From: Perognathus longimembris pacificus
Lineage: Eukaryota; Chordata; Mammalia; Rodentia; Heteromyidae
DNA: 64,000 nucleotides
Direction of reading: 5' to 3'
Assembly (NCBI RefSeq): GCF_023159225.1
Contig: NC_063169.1
Span: 54,089,934-54,153,933 of the forward strand
Shown: positions 49,401-57,868 of the stretch, one piece after another
Layout of the letters: each line of letters opens with the position of its first letter
Numbering within the stretch: position 1 is the first letter of the stretch
The notes under the pieces: model-generated
Database searches by the model: none
What the model was told of the DNA's origin: nothing
What the model saw: only the letters and a program-made list of their open reading frames with translations
Program-made: the position numbers and the translations under genes

Positions 49401-49866
49401 ATCACCATTCCACAGAGGAGGGAGTAGAAGCACAGAGTGTTAAGTAACATGTTGAGTAAATGGTAGAGGTGAAATCTAGACCTTGTTTAACCTGACTTAG
49501 AGGCCTGTGCATCTAAACATGATGTGACAATGTCCCTTCGAGGTAAGAGCAGTGCTGAAGACAGAGAAGGAAATGGACGCAGAGTTAGTCTGTGTGAACT
49601 TCTCTGCACCTAGGCAGCTGGTAGGCTCGCATTAGGGCACCAGCATAGCTCTTGAGACTGCAGAGGGGAACTGACCCCATGTTGGTGCTGACCATTTAGC
49701 AATCAAAACAAGATGAAAGCTTTACAAAGCCTAGAAGAACAGCATATGCATTTCTAATAGCTTCGTGATTCCACTCAGGCAATGCAAAGGAGATGAAGCA
49801 CTTACCTCCTCCACCAGTCAGGACGAACCCGATGAGGAAGCCTAGGAAGCAATGTTTAGGCACCAT
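38867..49866 (-). CDS. IL22RA2: Interleukin-22 receptor subunit alpha-2 (IL-22 binding protein), complete, 5 coding exons
   Basis: IL22RA2 is a secreted soluble class II cytokine receptor that binds IL-22 and blocks it from its membrane receptor; the family members with this name have no membrane anchor. Coding exons join at 49866-49806, 47989-47854, 44776-44598, 40359-40190 and 39016-38867. All introns are GT-AG and phases run 1, 2, 1, 0. The product is 231 aa, the length of the short human isoform. Residues 1-20 form a hydrophobic signal peptide (MVPKHCFLGFL...). Two fibronectin-III-like domains follow, about residues 25-125 and 130-231. Cysteines at 78/86 and 206/227 sit where the class II receptor disulfides belong. 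N-glycosylation sequons include N55-H-S, NYS, NGS, two NVT and NNS. There is no transmembrane segment and the stop follows EEICVKIP directly. The gene lies upstream-to-downstream between IFNGR1 and the expected IL20RA, all on one strand. Identification rests on my recall of the family and the exact exon structure; I am very sure of it. Confidence 0.96.
40015..40133 (+). repeat. B1-type SINE in IL22RA2 intron 4
   Basis: cagaggggctgagctagcag, aaagccagcctaggctacat, with a CAAA-rich tail. A similar partial B1 lies at 39285-39345 in the same intron. Confidence 0.8.
40190..40359 (-). CDS. IL22RA2: IL22RA2 coding exon 4 (first half of D2)
   Basis: The acceptor TTTCCCCAG ends at 40360 and the donor GTAAGT starts at 40189; 170 nt, phase 1 in, 0 out. 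It encodes TNIDPPVINVTQHNGS, the start of the second FNIII domain, then LHAPDFPYR and YRVFLINNSLEK. Three or four N-glycosylation sequons cluster here. A B1-type SINE (about 40015-40133) lies within 60 bp of the donor in intron 4. Confidence 0.96.
41420..41491 (-). repeat. ID SINE in IL22RA2 intron 3
   Basis: Inverted ID monomer: gattgaactcagtcatgtgc, aggcaagtactctactattg. Confidence 0.75.
41774..41988 (-). mobile_element. IDL-Geo SINE in IL22RA2 intron 3, young copy
   Basis: Identical over 193 bp (41796-41988) to the copy at 8596-8788. Flanked by aagtcctttaagtctc at 41749-41764 and 41989-42004. It is inserted on the same strand as the host gene, so its A-tail side points with transcription. 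Confidence 0.95.
42855..43310 (-). repeat. B1-ID SINE followed by an L1 3' end, IL22RA2 intron 3
   Basis: Reverse SINE 42855-43088 (ggtattgaactcaggtactg, gagctaggattataggcgtg). An L1 3' end at 43095-43310 follows directly (attgtcaaagtgatatacag, caccaaatggttttgttag). A 26-bp tandem duplication lies further along the intron at about 43468-43525. Confidence 0.85.
44598..44776 (-). CDS. IL22RA2: IL22RA2 coding exon 3 (second half of D1)
   Basis: The acceptor CTTCTACAG ends at 44777 and the donor GTGAGT starts at 44597; 179 nt, phase 2 in, 1 out. It encodes KYGQKEWKNKAECW, the disulfide pair C78/C86, the YYGRVRMASAGNYSGWS segment (the WSXWS-like region of class II receptors) and FTPWWA, which leads into the inter-domain hinge. 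Confidence 0.96.
44860..45292 (-). repeat. Two tandem B1-ID SINEs in IL22RA2 intron 2
   Basis: Both reverse-oriented, 44860-45042 and 45048-45292. They share gaactcagtgcctgggcact-type and ctctaccacttgagcaacag-type phrases and end with inverted B1 sequence. They lie just upstream of exon 3. Confidence 0.83.
46205..46905 (+). repeat. B1-ID SINE, (CA)n microsatellite and a Geo half-element, IL22RA2 intron 2
   Basis: SINE 46205-46420 (ctcatgcctgtaatcctagc ... gcgagttcaagccccacc) runs into a CA tract of about 29 units (46421-46479), which probably arose from its tail. A second-monomer-only Geo SINE lies at 46795-46905 (ggctcaagtggtagagtgct). Confidence 0.88.
47854..47989 (-). CDS. IL22RA2: IL22RA2 coding exon 2 (first half of D1)
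   Basis: The acceptor is TTCTTTCAG ending at 47990 and the donor GTAAGT starts at 47853; the exon is 136 nt, phase 1 in and 2 out. It encodes the first strands of the first FNIII domain, with the motifs VQFQSRNFHN, LHWQPG and YFVQYK that characterise this receptor. The sequon N55-H-S is here. The larger intron 2 that follows shows no sign of the extra exon that the long human isoform inserts at this junction. Confidence 0.95.
48138..48545. repeat. Tandem duplication, (TTCC)n and old SINE in IL22RA2 intron 1
   Basis: 48138-48247 is a two-copy tandem repeat of about 55 bp (cagaaattgtcatt ... gactatttaatgtaaaa). A TTCC tract follows at 48258-48330 and an inverted SINE to about 48540. All lie within 600 bp of exon 2. 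Confidence 0.75.
49806..49866 (-). CDS. IL22RA2: IL22RA2 coding exon 1 (start codon and signal peptide)
   Basis: The ATG is at 49866-49864 in the context CAACCATGG, a good Kozak match with a purine-poor -3 base. The exon encodes 20 residues, a basic start (VPKH) then the hydrophobic core FLGFLIGFVLTGGG, which is a signal peptide. The donor is GTAAG at 49805-49801, phase 1. A pyrimidine-rich stretch ending in AG at 49902-49901 could be the acceptor of a 5' UTR exon, so the true first exon may lie further upstream (higher coordinates); this is inference. Confidence 0.93.
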
Positions 49867-49902
49867 GGTTGCAGGTGGATGGCTGGCCAGCCAGTGCTCC
49901 CT

Positions 49903-51490
49903 TCAAGGAGGGAGACAGCCTCAGAAGAGGGAACTAGAAACCTTGACCAACCTCTTTTTGGGCTTAGCCAATGAAAATGTTTTCTTGTTAGCTGTTTGGA
50001 TTTGCCATTTATAAATTAAGTTATTTTTTTTAACATTCATAAAAGATAAGAATCATTTGAAATAAAAATAAATCAAAAATCCTGGTCTAAGTCACGTTTG
50101 CCTGGAAGTTTTTTTTGTTGTTTTTTTGCTAAGGCTTTGTTAACAGACCCTGCGGGTTGGGTAGGACCGAGGTTTTGCAAGCTGCACGTGGGTGAATGAA
50201 GGCAGCAATTTACCTGCCCAAAGAGCTTCTAGGAAGCAGAATGGGGCTGCGAGGTTGACTCTCAGTACTGGGCTGGGCAGTGACAGCTTCCAGCATTACA
50301 GGGTAGTCTCTCACTGAGCCTTTCTTCCCCTCCCCTTTTTGGGAAGCTCCCCAGTTAAACTCCCTTGGGCCCTGAGGTACCCTCAAACTCTCCTCAGGCT
50401 TTTTCCTCTCCATGGCTCCTCCTCCTCCATTCCATCCCCTAGTTTCAGGCAACCTTGATGAAGACCTGTCTCAAACAGAATGAGGCCATAAACAAGGCAA
50501 GTGGGGGACAAAGGGGTTGAGCAACATTAAATCTTTCTTTTTAATTTATCTCCTTTGAAATCAGATTGAATTCATCTGTTCCTTCATCACGATTTATTAA
50601 ATTGTTTCATAAAACTTTTTTCCATATGTTTTAAGAGACACTAAAATTATACATAAAAGCATAATAGTATTTTTTTTAAAAAGAGGCTCTTGAAATCAAA
50701 AGAGGAAAGAGTTTCTGCCTTCATGTTTTGTTTCTTATGCAGTTAATCCTGTTCATGGTTTTCAGTAAAACAGCCCATTTTGTGAAGAACAGTGATATCA
50801 GCTGAATAGTTATATTCATTCTTTTTCTTAGAATTATAAATATTTATTTGATGGATTTATTTGGGGATAACTTCCATAATAACAGCACCCATCAATAATG
50901 ACTTATGAACTGCTATGCTACAGGACAGAATAACTAACATTAGAGAATGGAAAAGCTATTTATGGCTATAGATTAACTTATCACCAACATATTCTATATA
51001 AATAGGACAAAGTGACAGGAAGTGTTGAAACTTTTCTGTTATACACACGAGTATTTCTGGATTTTTAAATGGTTTGTATTTAAAGTCATTTTATAACATT
51101 TTTATATCAAACATATTCCTCAAATTTCCAGTAATATAATATCAGTACAATCCAGAGTACATATAAGTGTGAAGCATACTGAAGAAAATGTCATAAATTC
51201 TTGGAATTTCTTTATGATCAATGTGTCTTTGTTCATCTTCCAACAAAAAGTAGAATCTATTTCTACAACTTTGTTAAAACTTTATTGGCCTCATAATTTG
51301 CTTTGGCCTTCATTTGTTAGTTCCTTCAGTCATTCACATTCAAAAAGTTTGTGTTGCTCTACCATAAACTAGGTGCTGTTCTGAGTAGCAGCTAAGATTC
51401 CCAGGTGAGTGAGGATATAGACAGTAGAAGGTAAGGCATGGTGTGACATCTCTTTGCCTCTCCTCTGTCTCTTTCTCTCCTTAAATGAGT
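49903..51490. other. Region upstream of IL22RA2 coding exon 1
   Basis: The IL22RA2 promoter or 5' UTR exon may lie here, but no TATA or CpG island is evident. 50.2-50.45 kb is GC-richer with an 80-codon minus frame of low complexity. The rest is AT-rich unique DNA. Confidence 0.4.
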
Positions 51491-51494
51491 GACA

Positions 51495-51850
51495 GAAAAA
51501 GTCAGAAGTTGAGCTGGAGCTCAAGTGGTAGAGTGCTAACCCTGAGCAAAAGGAGCTCAGGAACAGTGCCCAGGCTCAGAGTTCAAGCCCCAGGAGAAGG
51601 AAGGAAGGAAGGAAGGAAGGAAGGAAGGAAGGAAGGAAGGAAGGAAGGAAGGAAGGAAGGAAGGAAAGAAAGAAAGAAGGGACGGAGGGAGTGAGGAAAG
51701 GAGGGAGGGAGGGAGGGAGGGAGGAAAGGAGGGAGGGAGGGAGGGAGGAAAGGAGGGAGGGAGGGAGGGAGGGAGGGAGAGAAAGAAGAAAGAAAGAAAA
51801 GAAAAAAGAAAGAAAGAAAGAAAGAAAGAAAGAAAAGAGAAAAAGAAGCA
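51495..51850 (+). repeat. Geo SINE half with a long (GGAA)/(GGGA)/(GAAA) tract
   Basis: A second-monomer Geo SINE (51510-51597, agctcaagtggtagagtgct) runs into polypurine microsatellite from 51597 to about 51845 with GGAA, GGGA and GAAA blocks. It is not coding despite open frames of more than 100 codons on both strands. Confidence 0.93.
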
Positions 51851-51970
51851 TATGTCTGTTCTCTTTACAGCATGCTGGTGAGCCCTGTTACCCAGCCTTT
51901 GTGCCATTGTCTTTCACTTACTGAAGTTGCTACTAGATTGAAGTCTGTGAATTCATTTTGCTTTTAAATT

Positions 51971-52007
<37 letters not shown>
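51971..52007 (+). repeat. (GT)n microsatellite
   Basis: About 17 GT units. Confidence 0.95.
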
Positions 52008-52009
<2 letters not shown>

Positions 52010-53040
52010 CAATCAAATTGTTAGTTAAGAAGAAAAAGGACATACTTTAAGGCTTCAACTAGAAAGTAGTAGGGAATGAAACTGGAGTTTCTACTGAGTT
52101 ACTGCTTTTGTAGAACAAGTAAGAGGAAATTAGGAGGAAGGTAGAAGAGTTATAAACTCTTAGAACTGGATTTGGTACAACACTAAATTTCAGTAACCAA
52201 ACCAGGTTTGTCAGCATTCAGTGAGCTTCTCATTGTATAATATCACAGTGGATGTAAAAGTCGATGTGGCTAACACTGCCTCAAGATAGATTCAATGATA
52301 AGGTTACATTATATTTTCTCACTAATTTGGAAGTGGAGGAACTTGCACTGAATTGTTTCAAGTGAAATTTAATGGGTTGCAATGACGTTTCAAATGAGAG
52401 TGTGGGAAGTATGAAACTTACAATTCATGGGGAAAGGCTCTGCTCTGTCTTTCTTTTGGCATGGAATTCTGGCTTCAGTCTCATTGGCTGCCTTCTTTCT
52501 GTTCTTTTCTCACCTCTCAGGAGATCTCTCTTCTGAGAGATCCTCATTGGGCAGACTGGAGTCTCTTCTTTCCTGTGGCTTCTGGAAGACCAAAAATCCA
52601 CCCAAGCAAACAATCATTTAACACTAAACTTAGGTACAATAGGGGATTTTGATCTTGATACTACAGAAGAAGAAGCTGAAAAAGAGAAGCTAAGAGAACT
52701 TGACCAAATGGTTCATAGCAAATATTCACAAAATGAGGGGCAACGTTTGGCTCACCCCAGTATCTGAGGAAAGATGTTCAAATCGCTGTTGTGCTCTTCT
52801 ATACTTTTAGTATTCCTCCTAAAAGGTATACAATGATGTAAAAAAATCAATCATTCACTTCCTTTATTGTTTATTCACTCTAAAGAAATGTTTACAAAGA
52901 CTCAGTGGATGCTAGTCATTTGGAAGCTGAAATGTTCCAGGCGGCAGGTAGTCCTTGTGGAGCTAAGGCTCTTCTCTTCAGCCAGATTAGCAGAAAGCCA
53001 CTTGTTTCTTACTCTCCTTCAGAAAAATCTCTAGCATGTC
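52008..53040. other. Unique intergenic DNA
   Basis: A short acidic frame at about 52650-52765 (DFDLDTTEEEAEKEKLREL) looks protein-derived, possibly a retrocopy scrap. No parent recognised. Confidence 0.35.
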
Positions 53041-53044
53041 GAGC

Positions 53045-53431
53045 CAAGAAGGAAATGCAAATCAAAACTACACTGAGATTCCATCTCACATCAAACAGAA
53101 TGGCAATCACCAAGGAAACAAACCACAGCAAAGGCTGTCAATGATGAGGGTGGAAAAGGAGCTATCATGTGCCTGGGTGGGAATGTAAACTAGTGCAAAC
53201 ACTGTGGAAATCAGTTTGGAGATTCACTTAAGAACTAAAGGAAGATCTACTTTATTATGTCACCATTCTACTCTTGTGTATAGATCCAGAGGAGAGTAAA
53301 TTAACTACTCAAGAAAGATACCTGCATACCATCTTTATTGTAGCTCTGTTCAAAAGAGCCAAACTGTTGAATCAATCAGAAAAGGGTCCAACAGTTAATG
53401 AGTAGATAAGAAAAAATTACACACACACACA

Positions 53432-53470
<39 letters not shown>

Positions 53471-53695
53471 GACTACTACTCATCCATAAAAAAGAACAAA
53501 ATTATGCCATGTGCAGGAAAAATGCATGGAATTCAAGGTCATCCTGTTGAACAAAATAAGCCAAGCTGAAACTCACACATGTCATATTCTTGATCATTTC
53601 TGGAGTATAAACCTAAAAGGAGGAGGAGGAGGAGGAGGAGGAGGAGGGGGAGGAGGAGGAGGAGGAGAAGGAAGAGGAGGAAGAGGAGAATATAA
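53045..53695 (+). mobile_element. Old L1 ORF2 3' fragment with internal (CA)n and (GGA)n tail
   Basis: Plus strand: MQIKTTLRFHLTSNRMAIT at 53055-53110, then caagaaagatacctgcatac and a CA tract (53418-53469). It resumes with catccataaaaaagaacaaa and ends in a (GGA)n tract at 53620-53690. An older lineage than the L1s at 14 and 36 kb. Confidence 0.8.
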
Positions 53696-55435
53696 CAATA
53701 TTACTTCAACTCATACTCCTATCCCTAAGAAATACTTATGACCTTTAAGCAGTTCTTCATTTTGGAAATAATTGGCTTGTGCTTCAAAATAGTTTATGGA
53801 CCACAATTCAGAAAAAAAGTCCCACGTCTGGTCTCATGTGATGTGTTACAATTAGAAGATAGTTTTACTAAAATATTGCATTTATTTTACCTTCAGGCTC
53901 TGTGTAAGTTACATATGAAATGTGTGTGGATGTCTTGTTTAGACATGAGTCCTATCCTCAAGATATCTCATAATTTATATGCAAATATTCTAAAATATTT
54001 TTGAAACTCCAAAATCTCAAGCATTTCCAGTTCCAAATATTTTAGAGAAGGAGTAACTCAACTTGTATTATTAAAAATCTTCATTCACAAGACTGAGTGA
54101 CTCATTCACTTTTTCTGTTCATATCTTCTGGATAAAAGGGCCTCATTGATAGAGCTTTGATTGTCCTTGTCTCCTTGAAAATCCTACTAGATGTTGTTCA
54201 CGTGTAAAGTTTTGACCTTGGCAAGATTTTCATGTCATAATCAGAACCTGAACAATTGTCACTTTGTCTTGGAAGCCCCTGGGTTCCTGCTACCGTGATT
54301 TCTTGGGTGGTTTATGTCTACATTCTCCTGGGTCCATCCCTCTACTTCTGCCCCTGCCTTGGCATTGGGTGGAGTGTGTCTTTGACATGTGCTATTAGAA
54401 TATTTTGCTCAGAATGCTCAGACAATTTCTCATCTCATTGGGAATGAACGTTGAAACGTTTGTAGCCCTTTACAAGGCCTTGTATGTGTACGCTGTGATC
54501 CCAGTGTCTCCAAAATTCTGCATCTGCCAGCTCTGCCCTTCACAGCACTGCAGCCTGAGTGGCCCATTTACTGCTTCCGAAACATGCCAGGCATCTTGTC
54601 ATGCCAGCATGGTCCTCTCTCCCTGAAAGTTTTCCCCGAGCCACGCAGGCTCACCTCCTCACCTCCTTCATGGCTCAGCTCATGTATGATCACGTATGGA
54701 GATTCCTACCTGAATATGCTAGCTTGTAAAAGCTGCTGTTCTCCCCAACAGCTGTCTCTCTAATTGATGTATCTCCATGACACCAACCACCATTTGATAC
54801 GCCATGCTTTCTTTTATTTCTGTTCTGTGGCTTCTGTTATGTAGTCAAAGATGTTGTGTGTTTTGTTTCTTCCTTTGTCCCTCCCCCCCTTTAAAATGGA
54901 GCTGGACACATAACCCAAATCCTTGGAACCGATGGAAATAAATGTGGTATCAGTAGCCGACATGTGTTCACATGGTTTAAGATTCAATACATCTTAGACG
55001 TGTATAAATACATGTAAACGTAAATTGTAGGAAGTACCTTTTCTGCTTTTCTGTGATCTGGATGGGAGGACTGAGGAGAGGGTGGGGCTTGCAGTTGTCA
55101 CATGATGAGGTCAGTGTGGTTCTTTCAGTCACTGAAAAGCCATTGGATGGTGAACACTGGCCATGGCAAATTCATATGGCACCACAAGCAGCTCTTGGCT
55201 GCACAAAGTAACCTGTGAGACCAAGGAATCATTTATTTCTTTAAGGGTTGGAGAGCTTTCCCTGAGAAACCATCCAATGCTTTTCTAGATGGCAACGGGG
55301 AGGCTTATGGGAGAGATTCTTTGGCACTTTTCTTCCTCTGATACTTCCATGGTCATTAGTTTGTTTAGATTTTTCTACCTCATTTACCTCCAGTTTTTGC
55401 AAATTGTTTTGTTCTTTAGAAAATATTCATTTTAT
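53696..55435. other. Unique intergenic DNA between IL22RA2 and IFNGR1
   Basis: No gene, exon or repeat recognised. Confidence 0.5.
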
Positions 55436-55439
55436 TCAT

Positions 55440-55630
55440 GCCACTTTCTTCTTCCTCCTCTTCCCTCCTCTTCCTCCTCCTCCTCTTCTCCTTTCTCCTT
55501 TTTCTTCTCCCACCACCTCCTCTTCCTCATCCTCCATACTCTTGTCTTTTTTTTTTTTTTGCCAAGGCCTTATTATTATAACCTGGGCTATCCTTGAACT
55601 TGTGATTCCTATACCTATGCCTCCTGAATG
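55440..55630 (-). repeat. CTT/CCT-rich tract and B1 fragment
   Basis: Pyrimidine-rich 55440-55545 (tcctcctcttcc blocks), a T-run, then an inverted B1 (ctgggctatccttgaacttg). Confidence 0.75.
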
Positions 55631-56674
55631 ATTAAAGGAAAAATATATTTTTCATTTTTAAATAGTGAAAACCATTTTTTAAAAAATATGTTAAAATGTT
55701 TCAAAAAAGTTTTAGTGTGGCATTGTAAATGAGTTATCACCATTAATATTTCCACGTTTACCTATGGTGTTTTCTGGAAACTGTTGCAGTTATAAAAATT
55801 AAAGTGTGATACACATGTGTATTGTTCAAAGACATGGAAGATGGAATAGTGCATTTTTTATATAGGAAGTTAGAGACATCAGGCCATAGTGGTAAGATCA
55901 TGGCCTTCAGCGAGAAGCAACCCTGATTTCTAGTCCCTCAAAATATACTCTTCTCTACCTTTTCTGCCTACACAGGAGCCTGGATAATGCTGTTTCATAG
56001 CTCCTCTCAAATGTCATTAAACTCCTTAGGTTCATTGTGTTTCTAGGGTGTTTTAATCCTTAAAGAATTGAGAGATACGCTGGAGATTATTAAAGCATTC
56101 TTTGGAGTGTATCTGTGGGGGTTTTTATGGAGACAGTTAGAACTTGAGGGATCTGACCTAATCAATGGTTTAATCCATTTATGGTTTCAAAATTTGAATA
56201 AATTGTTGCAACTGTGAAAGATAGGCCCTCATTGGAAGGAGATCAGTGGGGACATACTTTGAAAAGCTACACACTACCCATCTCCTAGTACTTGTCTCTC
56301 TGCTTCCTGGCTGCTGAGAGATGAGCAGCTTTCTCCCACCATGCTATTCTGCCATGAAGATTCTACCTTGCCACAGGTCTAGAAAGGAATGGAGCCAATC
56401 AATCTAACCTGAAACCTCAAAATCTTCTTTGTATCAGTATTTGTCACATGTGCGAAAATCTAAGTAACATGAGTGTAATGCTGTGAGTATATCCACTGGA
56501 GTGTACTGAACAATGGGGCTATTCCACACTGAGTGGTATAGACTGAGAGGCATATAGGAAGAAATAGATTTAAGCAATTCGAAAATATTTCTACAGGATC
56601 AATATCTAGAAACACAATAGATAAGAAATATTCTTGTTAATTATGAAAGATTACCTAAGTGCTTTAATAAATAC
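55631..56674. other. Unique DNA just 3' of IFNGR1
   Basis: No feature recognised. Confidence 0.5.
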
Positions 56675-56967
56675 GGAATTAAGTTTTTAAGTATTTTATT
56701 TCAAAAGCACTAAAAGTAATATTCTGTAAAAAAACTGTACACGTTTCTAGTAATACATCCTCTTAAGTTCTATTAGTCTGATATAGATTTTAGGTACAAC
56801 TTAGAAAAGCAAAGTCTGTAAGACTCCATCTTCAAAATAGCCAGCAAAAAGCTGAGCTAGATTCATGACAAGTAGTAAAGCACCAACTGAGCAAGCAAGC
56901 TGAGTAAGCTCAAGGCCATGAGTTCAAACACAGGTACTAGGAGAAAATATACACTTATACTCACATG

Positions 56968-56998
<31 letters not shown>

Positions 56999-57289
56999 TA
57001 TTCATAAAATTTATAAAACAGCATACAGAAAAATAATCTATTATATATACATATATATATAGAAGATCTGCAGTTATCCATCTAGATAGAAAAGTTCATA
57101 AACTACAATTTGTTTTTTTTAAAGAGTCTTTGTAGTTTCAAATCAAATGTGAAGGTGTCAAAAGGCTATTTACAGATTTATCTTAACCAAGATGGTTAAT
57201 ATTGTAGGACACAATGTCAGACTTCATGATGTTTTTACAAAGTCAAAGCAGAAAAACAATTCAGGAAATTCAGATCCTTTCATTGGATC
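56675..57289 (-). promoter_or_regulatory. IFNGR1: IFNGR1 3' UTR with polyadenylation signal
   Basis: The first AATAAA after the stop codon on the minus strand is at 56700-56695, giving a 3' UTR near 600 nt. The cleavage point is an estimate. The UTR holds an antisense-oriented ID-type SINE remnant and a CA/GT tract, described separately. Confidence 0.65.
56850..56997 (+). repeat. ID/Geo SINE remnant plus (CA)n inside the IFNGR1 3' UTR
   Basis: Positions 56850-56940 match a decayed tRNA-derived SINE half (agtagtaaagcacc, gagttcaaac as box B). It is followed by a CA tract at about 56971-56996 that probably grew from its tail. In the mRNA it reads as the reverse complement, so the transcript carries a (GU)n tract. 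Confidence 0.7.
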
Positions 57290-57868
57290 TTAGGAAAATT
57301 CGTCGGAACCTGTTGTAGGCTGATAACCAATCAAAGACTCTTTACCTTCATCCACAATCACATCCACAAGCACATGTGGTTTATCGTAACCAAAAGACGT
57401 GGGAGCATTTCTCAGCGTTATGGGCTCTTGTCCTTCGGACTTCACTTCAGCTTTATTATTTGGGAGGAATTCAGAGTCCGATACAAGGCTGTCTGAACCC
57501 ATGAGGCCACTGTCATAAGCATTTCTGGAGTGAGAGGAGTTTAAGGTGAAGCTGAATGGCTCTGACTGGTTACTATCTGAAGGGGTAGAATTTTCTTTGT
57601 TTAATGGAGTCAAAGGGCCACATGTGACCAGATCAGAAATATTTTCTTCCGGAGTGAGCACTTTTATTTCGCCAGCAAGTTCTTCTGTGTTTCCTGCTGT
57701 TCCCAGATTGTCTTGTGTATGCAGGCCTGGAACCGTTGCTGAAGATGCCTGCTCTTCACCACAGATCACCGTCTCATTTTCTGGGACCAATGGCTGGCAT
57801 GATGTGATGAGCGATGTATATTTGGACTCAGGCTTTGTCTCTGAGGTAACATTTCTTACCACAGAGAT
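57290..57868 (-). CDS. IFNGR1: IFNGR1 exon 7 (cytoplasmic tail and stop)
   Basis: The acceptor CTACCTTTAG ends at 57869 and the reading frame starts [17 protein letters not shown]. The 192-residue tail is acidic and Ser/Thr-rich. It ends with [11 protein letters not shown], the STAT1 docking site, then KESLIGYQP and the terminal EFS before TAA (57292-57290). Splice phase 0 joins it to LPKSL, restoring the LI internalisation signal across the junction. The centre of the tail ([20 protein letters not shown] to [11 protein letters not shown]) is the least conserved part in this family. Confidence 0.96.
   Translation of the reverse strand: MSVVRNVTSETKPESKYTSLITSCQPLVPENETVICGEEQASSATVPGLHTQDNLGTAGNTEELAGEIKVLTPEENISDLVTCGPLTPLNKENSTPSDSNQSEPFSFTLNSSHSRNAYDSGLMGSDSLVSDSEFLPNNKAEVKSEGQEPITLRNAPTSFGYDKPHVLVDVIVDEGKESLIGYQPTTGSDEFS

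Noticed and set aside
51557..51924. Frames of 69-116 codons over the GGAA tract (Pro/Ser/Phe- or Gly/Arg/Lys-rich)
   Set aside because: Repeat-encoded; no start context and open on both strands.
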